From Brachynemurus nebulosus (Eukaryota > Arthropoda > Insecta > Neuroptera > Myrmeleontidae), in assembly GCA_035578155.1 (NCBI GenBank), contig JAPWDM010000016.1, forward strand, positions 3,612,501 through 3,676,500: DNA of 64,000 bases, in the 5' to 3' direction. Positions 35,030-48,273 of this stretch are shown one piece after another (position 1 is the first letter of the stretch; every line of letters starts with the position of its first letter). A program made the position numbers and the translations under genes. The notes under the pieces were generated by a model that ran no database searches, was not told the DNA's origin, and saw nothing but the letters and a program-made list of their open reading frames with translations.

Positions 35030-36144
35030 TTGAATATGTTGATTTTTTTTTATTAGATTGTATTTTCAGATACCTCATTTGCAGTACTTTTCTAAAAATA
35101 ATTTTTTTCAATGTAACAATCAAATATCAATCAGAAATATGCGTATAAGAGTAAAAATGTAAGATGAAATTTGAGTGTAGTGGCATTTCAAACGCGTGCT
35201 CCTAAAATTTTGTTTTCTTCCGGACCGAGAGATGGCATGTAAATAGTGGTTTAGCACCGTTGTACAGAGATAGTTTTCTTTAGTGTATTTGATCTGTGCA
35301 TTGTATTATATGATCCATGGTACAATAATTCAGACAAAAGTATGTACAATAATTTTAATAAGAATCCTAGTGCAATATAGGTAATCTTGTTAATTTGTTA
35401 AAGAGCTGCCAACCCTGGTACCTAGATACAAATCGATCAGTGAATCTTGAAATATTTATGTATATCTCATTCAACAATTCGTTATGTATTTCGAATACTA
35501 TTATAAAAACTAAATATTAACTCTGCACTCAAGTAAAAAAAAAGTGAGTTGTAAATAGGCTGGTAAGACATGTAGCACATGACAACGACCGACGTTCTTC
35601 TTTTGATGGATTCTTTTGACGTTCTAACCTTGTTTCTCCAAAGTTGAATACTAAATACGCTAAATACGTCCTCAGTGCTGTTTTTATTAGTTTTTAATTT
35701 TAAAAAGATAATTCAACGTGAATATTTATTATTTTATTTACTATTTTTCTAATAAATGAATGTGTTGGCAGTTATTAAATAGAATATTCATGTAATGTGA
35801 AGTATGAGCAGTCATTACAGTTCAACATTCAGTGTGTCATGTGGTACATGTCTTATGATCCAACAGACAAAATACCTTTAAATATGGCAGAGTTAATGGA
35901 CAAACCACCTTGTCATGCTGTACATGTCTTATAAGTGCAAAGAGTTAAAAGATTGATTCTGATAACCACTTTGTAAAAAAAATTATTGTTAATAACGTCC
36001 AAAAGATACAAAAATAATTGAGAGGTAAAAAAATAAAAAATCTTACTTGTAAATGAAATTTTCAGGTTAAAAAATTAATATATATAAATATATTAACACA
36101 ACTAAAATAATACATTTAATCAAGAATTTGTGTCTAGTTTCCTA
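35030..36144. other. spacer, no gene
   Basis: TAAGACATGTAGCACATGAC near 35570 is inverted in changed form near 35833 and 35910, so there is a set of ACATGT-containing inverted words. No coding evidence. Confidence 0.5.
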
Positions 36145-36323
36145 AGCAGTCTCCACATTCTCGCCGAGGTTGGACGAAATGAGAATGTAGAGGATCATTT
36201 CGTTGTGTCTCGCGGTTGGTGTTTTAATCATAGTTTTAATGCTATTCATATGCCTCGGCCAACCTCAGCGAGGAACTTCGACGAGGAACCTCGTCCTACT
36301 TCGGCAAGAATGTGGAGACTGCT
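36145..36323. repeat. 180-bp foldback
   Basis: Ends AGCAGTCTCCACATTCT and its inverted partner AGAATGTGGAGACTGCT. Inner CGAGGTTGGACGA and CGTCCTACTTCGG words continue the pairing. A 74-codon frame across it is chance. Confidence 0.65.
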
Positions 36324-36606
36324 CTACAATATATCTATATACTTAATTGTGTAATTATATTTATTTTAGTATCAAGATTGAATACGTAAATATTGATATA
36401 CTGTGTGTTAAAAAATAATTCGTACAAAAAATATTAGTTAAAATTGAAATAACGTAAATTAACAATCACTTTAAATTAATTATTAATTAAATAACAGTTT
36501 TTAATACGAATACATAATAAAGTATTAATCAAGAATAAAATTAAGTATTGCGATTAAAAATTTTAAATATAAAACGAAACAATGACAAAAAAAAATAATT
36601 TTAACC

Positions 36607-36869
36607 CTAGAATCATACGTTAGTCTACGAGAAACGTTAATCATACATCGTCGTCAATTTGACGAATGGACTTTTTACGGAGAATTTTAGAGTTTATTTG
36701 CAAAAAACATTTTTTTATATAACAATACTACAAAAGCGAAGAAAATATTTTAAAAATTGCATTTGGAAAAATTTTTTAATATAAATATTTATTAATTTTT
36801 TTTAATTTTTTTATCAAAGCATATTTTCATTATAAAAATTAAAAAATAGATAAATACATCAATTGAATC
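36607..36869 (+). mobile_element. piggyBac-type element, 5' fragment (copy 1)
   Basis: TTAA (36603-36606) then CCCTAGAATCATACGT, the same terminus as the complete copy at 54916-56700. It aligns to that copy for ~260 bp and retains the uninterrupted TA site where the other copy carries an insertion. The alignment ends at about 36869. Confidence 0.8.
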
Positions 36870-37575
36870 AGTTATTTCAGAAACAACACATGTAACAATT
36901 TCGGCTATTTTCAGTTAGAGGTGGATTTGTATATAGTTTATCAAGACGCATCGTTTGGTGCAGAAAAAACACCCATAACATTAACTCAACCCGTTGAAAT
37001 CTAATCTTGAAGTTTGCCTTTAGAACAGACACAACACATGTGAATCACTTGTATTGTATTTACGGTATTTACTATGAAAATGAGTGAGGCTAATGTGACC
37101 ACAATCGTAGATTTCCTGCAGAAACAACACATGTGAAATTTTTTTAAAATGTCATATTTGAATTTTTGATGAAATTTTTTCGGCAAAAACTTATCAACTG
37201 ACGTAAATATAGTTTATTTACAACGTATATTTTTTTTCAGACTTCTAGTGCACAAATTGTATGAGCTACACAGTTGTAGAAAACGATTTCCTGCAGAAAC
37301 AATACATGTGAAATTTCTTTAAAATGTCATATTTTGATTTTTGATGAAATTTTTTCGGCAAAAACTTGTCAACTGACGTAAATATAGTTTATTTACAACG
37401 TACATTTTTTCCAGATTTCTAGTGCACAAATTGCAAGATCATTTGATTAGTATATTGCACTATCAGTATGTTTGATGTATCTTGCACAAATTGTATGAGC
37501 TATACAATTTTTTGTAATTTGTTGTTTACTCAAAATTTGAAAAATGTAACATGTGTTGTTTCTGAAATAACTGAT
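36870..37575. repeat. inverted-repeat block with internal 175-bp tandem duplication
   Basis: Bounded by CAGTTATTTCAGAAACAACA and its inverted partner near 37552-37575. Inside, 37111-37285 and 37286-37440 are tandem copies (CCTGCAGAAACAACACATGTG onward, period 175). A copy-2 sequence similar to the right end occurs at about 56060, so this may be internal piggyBac sequence lost in copy 2 or a separate insertion. Confidence 0.6.
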
Positions 37576-38400
37576 TTTAAATAAAAAACACACCGACATC
37601 ACGCTAAAAATGATGGATTCGGATTCTAGTGACCTTGAAAATATGTGGAGATATGTCCAAATTAGCGATCCGTAAAATCGGACCCATTACAATAACTTCC
37701 AATAGGAAGTATTAATAATTGAAGAGTACAGGCGAAAAAAGATGAGAGTCCACTTTTTGTTTAAAATGTCATTTGTATCTATATTTATATATTTTTTTTT
37801 TTTTTTCATAGAATCTAAATAGCACCTCACAAAAATTGGAGAAAAGATGAAAGTACGAAGTTATTGCCGTTTAAAAAAAATGTACAGGCCAAGAAAGATG
37901 ATACTACAGTAAAAGGGTCGCTAAAAACGATCGAACCGTGCATTTCGGGTAGGCAGCGATTTTTTTTTTTGGGAATTCGTAGAAGGACTTGTGATGAGTG
38001 TAAAACTGAGTTTTCGGGATTGTCGGTGTTGTCATGCAGCCGCCATCTTGGAAAAAAGGTCAAAACTAATTAAAAGAGCGTGAAAAATTTAAGGATGGAA
38101 AACTTTGAGGGGTTATAACTTTTCTATTTTCAACCCGACAAGATTAGTGCTTCTTATATTTTTCATAGAGAATTTCTTGACGAACAATTTGACCTATTAA
38201 CTTTTATTATTAAGCTCACAGTTATCGAGTTTGCGCGTTGCAAAGATGAGTAAGTGAGATATACAACTAAATAAAACTGTTCACATTTTTTATTTAAATG
38301 ATACATTTTGAAACATCTATACCTATTAATAATAGAATTAGGAAAAAATTTATAAAATTTTGTGACGAACACACACCTAATCTATCAGTAGAGGACCACC
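37576..38400. repeat. dispersed repeat, copy 1 (inverted at 47790-49760)
   Basis: GAGTACAGGCGAAAAA, the TGCATTTCGGGTAGGCAG stretch and TTTCGGGATTGTCGGTGTTG occur here and, inverted and in the same relative order, in 47790-49760. The frame at 37864-38073 is within it and is not supported as a gene. Confidence 0.6.
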
Positions 38401-39419
38401 CCAAGGGTGGCATAAAAGATCCCAAATTTTGAAATTTTGCTTCCTTTTTATTTTTAAGTTACGTCTTCAAACTTTAAAATTTTTGTTAGAAAAATTATAG
38501 GTTAAATTAAAATTGTTTATTTATTTCTATAGTTACGAATAAAAGACAACTGACATCAGATAATTGTACTATTATTATTTAAATGAAAATTAAATACCCC
38601 TGTCGCAGCATCTGCATAACATAGCGAATTTTCAAATTTTGGGGACTGGCGGATCTCATCTAAGAACTGTACCTATTTAAAATAGTTTAGCTTTCTAAGA
38701 GTAAAAGATTTTTTAAAATCGGCTGGGTAATTAGTTTTGATATTTTTGGGACCCAAGAACCCGAACGGACTTTGTGCAGCATAGTTGTATCCATCTAAAA
38801 TAATTTAGTTCTCTAACAGTGAAAAAATTTTCAAAATCGGTCGGTTAGTTTATTTTTTACAATAATGGGAACAGTAAACCCTGGCGGAAATCATACAACA
38901 TAACCTTTATTCATCTAAAATAATTTTGGTAAAAAGTTTATCCTAACAGTAAAAAACGGGTCTTAGGGATCTCATATAACTTATGGTAGTCCGTAAGGTT
39001 CTTGTGGACATCATTTAATTACTTAATGAATTCAAATACTTTAACTTACTAACGGTGAAAAAATTTTCAAAATTTTCGACATTCGCTAAAAAAATCATTG
39101 AAAAATATTTGATATGTTTCGATCAATTAATAGTCAACATCAGCAAATAAAAGTTACTCAAATCGAAGAAAAGAATGAGTTATTTGTCCGTAGAAATTAA
39201 AATACAAATTCTGAAAACGAGCAAAGAAATATTGAAAAAACTAGATCGGCAAAACATTCTGACAAATAACACTACCCAACTAATACTCGCCAATTTGAAT
39301 GAAACTTAACATACTTATTAAACAGCGAAAAATATTAAATACATGTTTTTTTTATTTCGGCTAAATACGCTTTTTAGGGGTAGAAAACACCATTCAACCT
39401 CTGTAGATGAAAACAGTTA
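38401..39419. repeat. degenerate ~120-bp tandem repeat in AT-rich DNA
   Basis: About four diverged units beginning near 38673, 38793, 38913 and 39023, each with CATYTAAAATARTTTAG..., CTAACAGTGAAAAAATTTTC and AAAATCGG parts. No coding content. Confidence 0.5.
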
Positions 39420-40990
39420 TAGCTAAATATTTTTGAAACGACATATTTTCTGAAAAAAGGGCTGAGTACCAAATTTGTAGAATTTAAAGCGATGCACTTG
39501 ATAGTGACCCTGAAATCGATTTTCAAGGTCAGTTGAAAATGATTAGCCATTGCCGAACTTTGAACATATCCTGTACCTATAAGCAGTAATTTCATGTATT
39601 GACTCAATCTATCTTCAAAATTGATTTGTTGCGTTATTTTTCTAAAATAAAAAAAATAAAAATCTGACGAAATGGAAAAATAGGCGCAAATTTATAGAAA
39701 AAATTAGAAGAAAACATTTTTGTAAGTAATTTTAGAAGTAAAGTTAAGAAAAGATTTAATATCACTCCAATTGTAAGTTAAACATTAACTTTATGTTATA
39801 TTAGAAATTTTCAAAATTTTTTAAAATTTTTATTGCTACTCTATAGTTATCATATTAGGAATTCAATTGAACATATGATTAACTATTATTTTTCCGATTG
39901 CGATTGAGCAAGTATTTTTCAAAATTACTTCTTGATCACTTATTTTCTATCTTGCATGTGAAATTCGTTCGAATATACTTTGAACCATTTAGGGATGAAA
40001 AGTAAACTAAGGTAAAAGACCCGGTAATTGACCCTGGCCCAGTTTCTGAACTTTTCAACTTTGTTATAAATTAATAAAAAAACTATATTTTAAATAAGAA
40101 AAAAAATAAATTCTTAATTTAAAGTAATCTATTCTGTGTCTAATGAACAGCAATTTAAAAAGTTTAGAATATATTAACTAAATAAAAAAAAAATTTTTAA
40201 GTTTAAAATGTGTGTAAACACTATTTTTTTGGTAGTTTCTTAACAGTTTATGTTACAAAGTACTCATTTTGATTTGTGCAATATTCATCGTGTAAGTATG
40301 AAAACTTAATTAAAAATATATGAGCAGGTTAATATTTGTTTAAAATTTATTTTAAAATATTTATAAAATACCTTAGAATGATTTTTATTATTGAAATATG
40401 AGGGTCAATTACTAGGCTCACTTCTAAAGTGGTATGGCCCAGTTAAATTCTAACCAGTTTTTGTTAGTTATTTTGTTATTTATAGTTATCTTCGATTAGT
40501 TTTTGTTATTTTTCATAACGTATTACATTAAACATTCATTTTTATCAATAAAAAATTATTTATAAATTAAATTTTAAAAAACTGTATTTTTAAATTTAAG
40601 AATCAGAAACTAGGCCACTGTCAGGGTCAGAAACTGTCACATGAGAAATTTTGAAGGTCAGAAACTGGGTCCTTTTTGTCAATTTTTAAAACATTAATTT
40701 AAATTATTAATTCAATTCAAATAATTATTTTACTTGTATGGCTTTATTTTGAAAGCCATAAACTAGTTGATAAAATTATTAATTGTCTCTTAAGTTGAAA
40801 CTTATATTTATTACTGTCGTTTAACCTCAGCCGTCACTCTTAAAAGGTCAGAAACTAGGCCCGTTACCTTACTCCTTTTGAAAAATATTAAATGATTTTC
40901 AAGGTCAACTTCAAAGTCATCATCAAGTGCATCACTTTGAACTCTATAATTTTGGTCCTAAGCACTTTTTTCAGAAAATATATCGTACCA
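39420..40990. repeat. foldback unit split by an AGGTAA MITE
   Basis: 39425-39545 is inverted at ~40890-40985 (GATGCACTTGAT, TTTTCAAGGTCA and TATTTTCTGAAAAAA words shared). The 860-bp AGGTAA element lies between the arms. Confidence 0.6.
40010..40869 (+). mobile_element. AGGTAA MITE, copy 1
   Basis: 860 bp, AGGTAAAAGACCCGG...CCCGTTACCT, flanked by TA. Copy 2 (55096-55957) is in the opposite orientation and very similar. CAGAAACTRGGCC-type words recur inside. No ORF with coding character. Confidence 0.85.
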
Positions 40991-43130
40991 TAATCCACTT
41001 CTATGTTGATTCCTGGTCTCTTTTCCTGCGTTTCTAATATTTATGTCAATAAAAAATGTGCTACCGTAGACAAGGATGAATAGGTACGCATTTAGACTTC
41101 ACACCGTATTTTTTTGTATTTATTTTATGAGTACCTAATCTTTAATATATTAAAAATTTACGCGAAGATGGTCACTTTATCAGCAGTATCCAAAAAAATT
41201 TAAAAATATCGGTGGTTTTTGAAAAATTAACAAAAATCGTATAATTTCTTCTCTATGAAAAATTGGGGTCAAAAGAGACGAGAAAAGAGTAAATGGGGAC
41301 AACCCGTAGGGTCGACCAAAATTGAAATTCTAATATAAAATAATTTCGAACTTTTTGTATTTATACATTCAAAAAAGAAATAATAGGTACTTGATGATTT
41401 TCTGTAAAAATAAACGTAGAATCTAAAATAAAGTTTATATACCCCTGTCGTTTACCCCTAAGTTTATATTCCTCCTATTCTTATTTTAGTTCAAAAAATA
41501 ATTTTTCAAAAGACTAAGACATAATAATTAATAACAGTGAGATTCTACGTCCATTTTTCAGACTTTTGTCTAATACAGACGTTACCTAGAATTTTTTTTA
41601 TCTACAAAAACATCAGTCTACAGAATTTAATTTATTAGTTAGGAAAATAATTCAAATATGTCTCACTAACAATAAATGTCTTAAATGAGTTTAAAAAATC
41701 AAAACGATACTGTTTATTAAATTGCGTAAAAGCTAGTAAATGCAATAACAGATATGATGAATTTATAAGGATTTTCTTGTACTACAAAATCTTAAAAATA
41801 TGGGAACGCGTACTTTTTTTTCGTTAATTGTGTTTTATTTTTTTGCACAAAATTTTAAAAATACTTTATTTTCTTAAGAAAGGGAGGCAACTTTAGTCAC
41901 AGATATGCCTATAAAAAGTTTTTGGTAATCCGGGAAAAACGAAAACACTTTTTAAAATTTTTTTATTGTTAAAATCGAAATGTTCTTTTAAAGAGGGTTA
42001 AAATTACCATATTTTATATTAAAATTTTGACACAATCACTCCCTAACTAACGAGCCTTACTTAATATTAGAAAATTGAGAAAAAACACGTCAATTAGATT
42101 TTTTTACACAGATTTTATTTGTTATATAATTCAAAAGGATATTTTAAAAATGTGTATGAGTGGCTTTCATTAAATAAATTTCAATATATTTTCCATTTAT
42201 TTTAACAGTGGAATGTCCTTATTAGTGGCTATACTTTCGGCTTGGAGCGAATTAGACGAAGATTTTCTTCTAAAACCAAATTTAATAATTAATTAAAGAA
42301 ATAAAAAAAAATTTGTGGATTTCCTACCGTTCAAATATAATCTTTATTGTATGTAAAAATGTTATTACATTTTTTCAAAAAACTTAAGTAAACTGGAAAA
42401 TTTTCTTTACAAATATGTTAAAATAGAGAAATGTTTCCTTTTTAATTTATTTTTAACTCTTTTTAAATGATTCACTTTAAAATTTTTTAATATTTCTAAA
42501 TCGAAATTTCATAAAAGAATGTGTCAAAATTTAAAAAAATTTTTCTTTGTTAAAAAAAAAAAATTGAATGTGCAAAATTATTTAATACTAGAATACTCTG
42601 ATTATACAATTCTAATCATAACTGTATTGTCAATTGGATAGAAAATTACGTAAAAATATTATTGTTTGAATATGATTTAACGTAATTTTTATACGATTGA
42701 AGCAAACTCTTATTAATTTTAGGAAGGTGTAAATATAATCTAAATTCTGATCATATCACATAACAGATATACTCGGGAGTTTTTTTGTCAAAAAAAATGG
42801 AACAGAGATACATTATAAAAACATTTAACTGACAGAGAAATAGAATATAGCCGAATCGTTAAATTGGATTAAAAAAATCATGACACGCTACTTATAAAGC
42901 GGTTTTTTTCGAATTTAACTCGCAAAAAATGAGACAGAAAAAAAAAGAATGCGAGTGCGAGTGAAATGGAGAACGACATATTTCCTAGTTTTTCTCGAAA
43001 AGTAAGTAATTTAGAGCAACGGTATAAAAACATTTTTTATGCATTTTACCTTTTACTATGGCTTGGTGTAAAAAAAATTTGAAAAATTGCTTAATTCTGG
43101 CAAAAAACTCATTTTGTTGACAAAAAACGC
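40991..43130. other. AT-rich DNA, no gene or repeat recognised
   Basis: More than 2 kb with long A and T runs and no coding frame. I see nothing else in it. Confidence 0.5.
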
Positions 43131-43139
43131 CCGGAAAAC

Positions 43140-43435
<296 letters not shown>

Positions 43436-44891
43436 CCAGGCGTAAAAGCTGAATTTCCAGTTTTGGAAATTCGCTAATATTGATTTCGTAGAGAATTTTG
43501 AAATATTTGATTTAAAAGTACAGTGAAGTCAAAATTATTATCTAGAAGTCTGGGGCCCCAAATACAGCCCAAATTAAACAGCTGGACAGACCTCGACAAA
43601 ATGTGAAAATTATATATTACGTCATTCAAATATGAATATTACTTATTTTTGGTGGAAAGGGAAGTTAGGCGAGCGAAGCGAAGCATTATAAGTAACTTAG
43701 AATACATATTGTAAACTATTTTATACAGAATTTTAGAATATCATTTTAAAAATTGGAATAAGGTCAAAACTGTCTCCCAGAACCACAAAATATAAAGTTC
43801 AAATTAAAAAGTTGAATGGTTCTTGGCAAATTTTCTCTTATTGTTAGACACTATCAGGATTTTGGAAAAAAATGAAAGTGTGATTAAAATTTTCCATCAG
43901 GACCTCCGTTCCTCAAGAAATGCTTAAACTTGAAGTACTATTAAACCCATCATCACGGGTATCTGCACAAAAATTTCAAGGTGTGGAAATTAGCTATTCT
44001 ATTGAAATATGAACATGACTTACTTTAGAGTAGAAATGTCTTTAGGGCGGAAAAATAGTCAGGTCGAGGTCTGCAGGTCACAATTTGAAAGAACAGGTTG
44101 ACTTTTGAAATAAAAATGGACGGAAATAAAGAACTTTTTACGGAATCGAAAGCGAACGGGAATGGCATTGAAGATAATGTAACTCCATTTCGGGACTCGG
44201 AATAAAAACTGAGAACGAGATTAAAGTTGATAAATTGGACGGAATTTGACCATTTTTCTCGGGATTTGAAGCGGCTAGGAATGAAAAATTAATTTTTGGA
44301 GTGGCTGGGAGTGGGACAAAAACATTACTCCTTGAGGCTTTTCTACTTAAGAGTTATTTAACGAGCGAAGCCAATCACTATAAATAACTAATTTCGTAGA
44401 AACTTTCAGGATATTTGACTTAAAAATAATTAGATCTTTAATTCTGATCATTTTACGTAGGTGAAACTGCAGATCAGAGCTATAAAATAATAAGTGTTGT
44501 AGGAAATTATATAAAACACCAAAGTGTGTGAAAACAAAACAAACATCTGAGTCAGCGAAGCTAGGACAGGACGTTAGTTTATTACTATTATTATTACTAA
44601 ATTTATATTTTAGTCTATTTTGAATAAGTTATAGGCCAAGAAAACTGATATTTAGCAGTTCTTCACACCATCTACATATCATTTTAGTACCTTTCATTAG
44701 AGATTTTTAAGGATGCGTAAAATTTTGAAAGCTAGTATTTTAGTTGATCTATTTTATTTTGAATTATCGTATTCAAAAAAATCAACCATTTACATTCCGC
44801 TAAAAAAATATGGTCAAATAAGGTTCTACAGTAAAAAATCGAAATTTTTTTAAAATTTTCTATGATCCATTCTACTAATATAGGTTTTAAG
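43436..44891. other. repeat-like DNA with GCGAGCGAAGC words
   Basis: GCGAGCGAAGCGAAGC (43670), ACGAGCGAAGCC (44361) and GTCAGCGAAGCT (44552) sit in similar contexts, suggesting a very degenerate long tandem repeat. No gene. Confidence 0.4.
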
Positions 44892-45746
44892 CAGGGCTGG
44901 GAACTATTTAAAATGATTTCATTTTAAATATGTATTTAAAATACAAAATGGAATTTTACATTTTCTATTTTAAATAAGTTCGGTAAAATCATCTTCCATT
45001 TTGTATTTAAAATGAAAATTTGAATCCATTTTACATTTAAAATGAAAATGCATGCATACACAAATTTATGTGTATATTTATGACACTTATGACTAATTAA
45101 TCATAGAACTCGAATTGAATGCAATCTAACAAATTGTAAGTTAAATGTAAATTAATTCAATTAATTCCAATATTTTATAACTCGAGTTGTAATGTCACTT
45201 GGGTTAAATTTGTTACTAGTTCTCTCAAGTCAAACTTTTCTGACTCAACTTGTGTGCTATTCTCTTTAAGACAAGTCGATAAGAAATGTTTTCGTATTTC
45301 GAGTAGATGATCTTCATAGTTTTGAAGTCGTAGTTGTAGCGTAGTCAAGACTTAAATATGTTAAAGCTGAATTAAATTTTACAATATTTTAAAGCAACAA
45401 TATTTCAAGAGTTAAATTTCGTTTTCATATCATGTAAACTTTATAAAATTTTCTCAAAAGACTGCTCTTATTTAATTTCAGTACGTTTGACATTTTCTTA
45501 ACTTTTTTTTATATAAATAATTATCTAAACGGTCAATATAAATAATGATAAAAAATTTATAGAATAAATTTCAAGCTAAAAAAGCAATTTGCATTTTATA
45601 ATCCATTTTAAATAGCTATTTTCCATTTGCTATTTTAAATATGTTCAGCAAAACCATTTTCCATTTTGTGTTTTAAATGCTTTTTTGGAAACCATTTTCC
45701 ATTTTCAATTTTAAATGGTTTTTATGAACCATTTTTCCCAGCCCTG
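44892..45746 (+). mobile_element. 855-bp non-autonomous hAT element, copy 1
   Basis: Termini CAGGGCTGGGAA... and ...TTCCCAGCCCTG, with an 8-bp target duplication GTTTTAAG (44884-44891 and 45747-45754), diagnostic of hAT. The ends are made of repeated CATTTTAAAT and AAAATGGAA words. A truncated copy lies at 58758-59406. No transposase. Confidence 0.88.
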
Positions 45747-45754
45747 GTTTTAAG

Positions 45755-46020
45755 TAATAACAAAAATTAAATGAAAATGTAATTCATACTAGTGAGCGCT
45801 TAGTTATACATAGTTATAAACAATTTAATTTTCTAAAATATTATTTCTTATTAGTTATTACTTAAAAGAAAAGGGAGCGTTTTTACTGAACAAGTGTAAG
45901 TGGATGAGATTTATTATTAATAAGGGTTTAAGGTGTTAAAATAAAACAATTTACACCACAAATCCAATTTTACGTAGTGGTCGGTGCAAATTTAAGGGGA
46001 AGTACGTAAAATCGGAAGAT
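45755..46020. other. spacer
   Basis: ACGTAAAATCGGA occurs here (46005) and again at 47143, on either side of the next element. Confidence 0.5.
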
Positions 46021-47048
46021 CAGGGGCGTCGGTAAACTTTTGTTTTGGGGGGTTGGTAAATATTATTTATCTGAATTTATTTAAAACAATATTATCTTAA
46101 GAGACAATTTACACTTAAAATTCGGTTGTGTAGACAAAGGAAATCGAATGTTATACTAATAAATATGAGTGACAACTTTTAGAAAACTGTTCAAAAATCA
46201 ACTTCACTATCGCATTCATCAGCGTAAAAGACGCCAAATAGCGGAAGCTGACAAAATTCTAGAATATTCTACTCGTGAACTGGCAAAGATACCAAAAAAC
46301 AAACTTCACTATTGAATTGCGCACTAAAAATTAGATTAAGCAGCGCATTTTGACAAAAATTCTAGAATGTTCTATTCGTCAACTAACAAAGATATCGAAA
46401 AATCGATTGTACCATTTAATTGGTCATCGAATAAAAGACGGAATAGCACATTTTCATAAATGTTCTAGAATATTCTATTCGTCAGATAGCAAAAATTGTT
46501 TGTCAAAATCGGACATTTGGTTTACATTAGTTTAATTTCGGTTGGACAATTAAGTGGTGTAGTAGATTTTCCAATATCTTTGTTAGTTGACAAATAGAAT
46601 ATTCTAGAACATTTCTCAAAATATGTTATTTGGTCTCTTTTTTGGTACTCAATTCAATGGTGACGTTTGTTTTTGAATATCTTTGCTAGTTGACGAATAG
46701 AATATTCCAGAACATTTGTCAAAATGTGTAATTTGACCTCTTTTTCAATGGACAATTAAATAGTACAATTGGTTTTTCAATATCTTTACTAGTTGACAAA
46801 TAGAACATTCTAGAATTTTTGTCAAACTACACTGTTTAATCTCATTTTTAATGACCAATTCAACGGTGAAGTTTGTTTTTTGATATCTCTGCTAGTTGAT
46901 GGTTAGAATATTCTAGAATTTTACGTTACTCATTTTGCATTTGCATTTTGCCTATTACGTATACAGAATATGTGCATATATATCTTCAGTGAAATTATAA
47001 AATTTTTAAAGGCTACGAGACCCTCAGCCAATATTACCTACGGCCCTG
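46021..47048. mobile_element. hAT-type foldback element with internal tandem repeats
   Basis: Termini CAGGGGCGTCGGTAA and inverted CAGGGCCGTAGGTAA (13 of 15). Each half holds repeated ~100-150-bp blocks built on CTAGAATATTCTATTCGTCA and CTAGCAAAGATAT; blocks in the left half are in one orientation and those in the right half inverted, with the turn near 46530. The 8-bp flanks do not match (CGGAAGAT versus ACTCGGGC), so no target duplication was found. Confidence 0.65.
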
Positions 47049-47789
47049 ACTCGGGCTTGGTACATAAATTTTCACCAACACAGACAAACAACAACATATC
47101 TGTGAGAGGAGAACCCCACTAAATCGCTGACGTCACTACGTAAAATCGGAGTACGTACCATTGGATGGCCACTGTAAATATCACACTCATCTCTGTAACC
47201 TTTGTACACTGGCCAGGTAAGTAGACAGGCCCTAGAGCTTATAGTTTCATCCAGTTCAAAACGGGAAAAAAATGTAATCTTTAAGCATGGTAGATTCGAA
47301 ACGATTAACAGGTAATTAATGTCCTAAATAATCATCCGGTTACCATGGGACTAGGGGAGAATTTTTCGTGCCGCAAACGTGGCGAATTCTTGCCCCATGT
47401 CTAATGTTCTTGCGAGGTATTGTCCTCGTTAAGACGTAAGTATCTCGAATTTCCATTAGTGAGTTCCGAGAACATGAGGAGCGTTGATTTTGGTGCAGTT
47501 CTAAGTTTCTACGAGGGACTGGGCGTTATCTAGTTCCTTTTGAAGGATGTGGAGTATATTGAGTCCGTTTTGGTGACCTATATGTGACGGCAGCTTTGAA
47601 TCCCAACCCACTTACAGCTTTCACTTATTCATTCATACATCCCACTAACAGTTTTGGAAAGAAAAGCTTTAAGCACTACGGATAGTGTGGAGAAGCATTA
47701 ATACGTAGTATATAGTTTTAGTAATATCGTATTAACAAATAAAGTAAAGTAATGATATGTTTGATTCAATATCGCTTAAACGAATCAAC
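47049..47789. other. GC-richer segment, unassigned
   Basis: Less AT-rich than its surroundings and free of the local repeats. It carries AATAAA (about 47739) and several splice-like sites, but no frame longer than background. It could be an untranslated part of a host gene or an old element. Confidence 0.35.
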
Positions 47790-48273
47790 AATTTTTTAGT
47801 TACAATTTTCACTTACTTATTTTTAAAAAGCTGTAACTCAGTAACTAGGAGCCCGATAATTAAATTTAATACTTCAAATTTTTCGTCGAGAAACATTCTA
47901 CAAAAATATAAGAAGCAATTTTTTTGTCGGGTCAAAAATAGAAAAATTATCTGACCTCAAAAGTTTTCCTTCCCAAATTTTTCATCGTTTTTTGCTAATA
48001 ATTTTCTTACTTTAAAAGCTACTTAAAAAAGTTAATTACAAAAGTTGTAGAAAATAAAATTATCTACCAAAAAGGTCTTTACAAAATTTTTGTCAGACTA
48101 ACGGTTTTGGAGATATTCGAAGAAAAATAATTCGACCTTTTTTCGAAGATAGCGGTTGAACGACAACACCGACAATCCCGAAAACTCAGTTTTACGTTCA
48201 TCACTGACCCCCCTACGACTTACAAAAAAAAAATTGCTGCCTACCCGAAATGCACGGTCCATCTACGCTTTTA
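47790..48273 (-). repeat. dispersed repeat, copy 2, left part
   Basis: Inverted relative of 37900-38400. It breaks at the Harbinger-like insertion and resumes at 49546. Confidence 0.6.

Noticed and set aside
37606..37680. Short acidic Met-Asp-Ser-type start resembling a transposase N-terminus
   Set aside because: Stops after ~20 codons with no following domain or supported splice.
37864..38073. Basic 69-codon frame
   Set aside because: It lies inside a dispersed repeat whose second copy (47790-48273) does not keep the frame.
46005..47155. ACGTAAAATCGGA on both sides of the hAT-type foldback as a target duplication
   Set aside because: The right copy lies about 95 bp outside the terminus, and 13 bp does not fit hAT.
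47049..47789. GC-richer stretch as a possible host gene
   Set aside because: No long frame and no domain; only signal-like words, so left unassigned.
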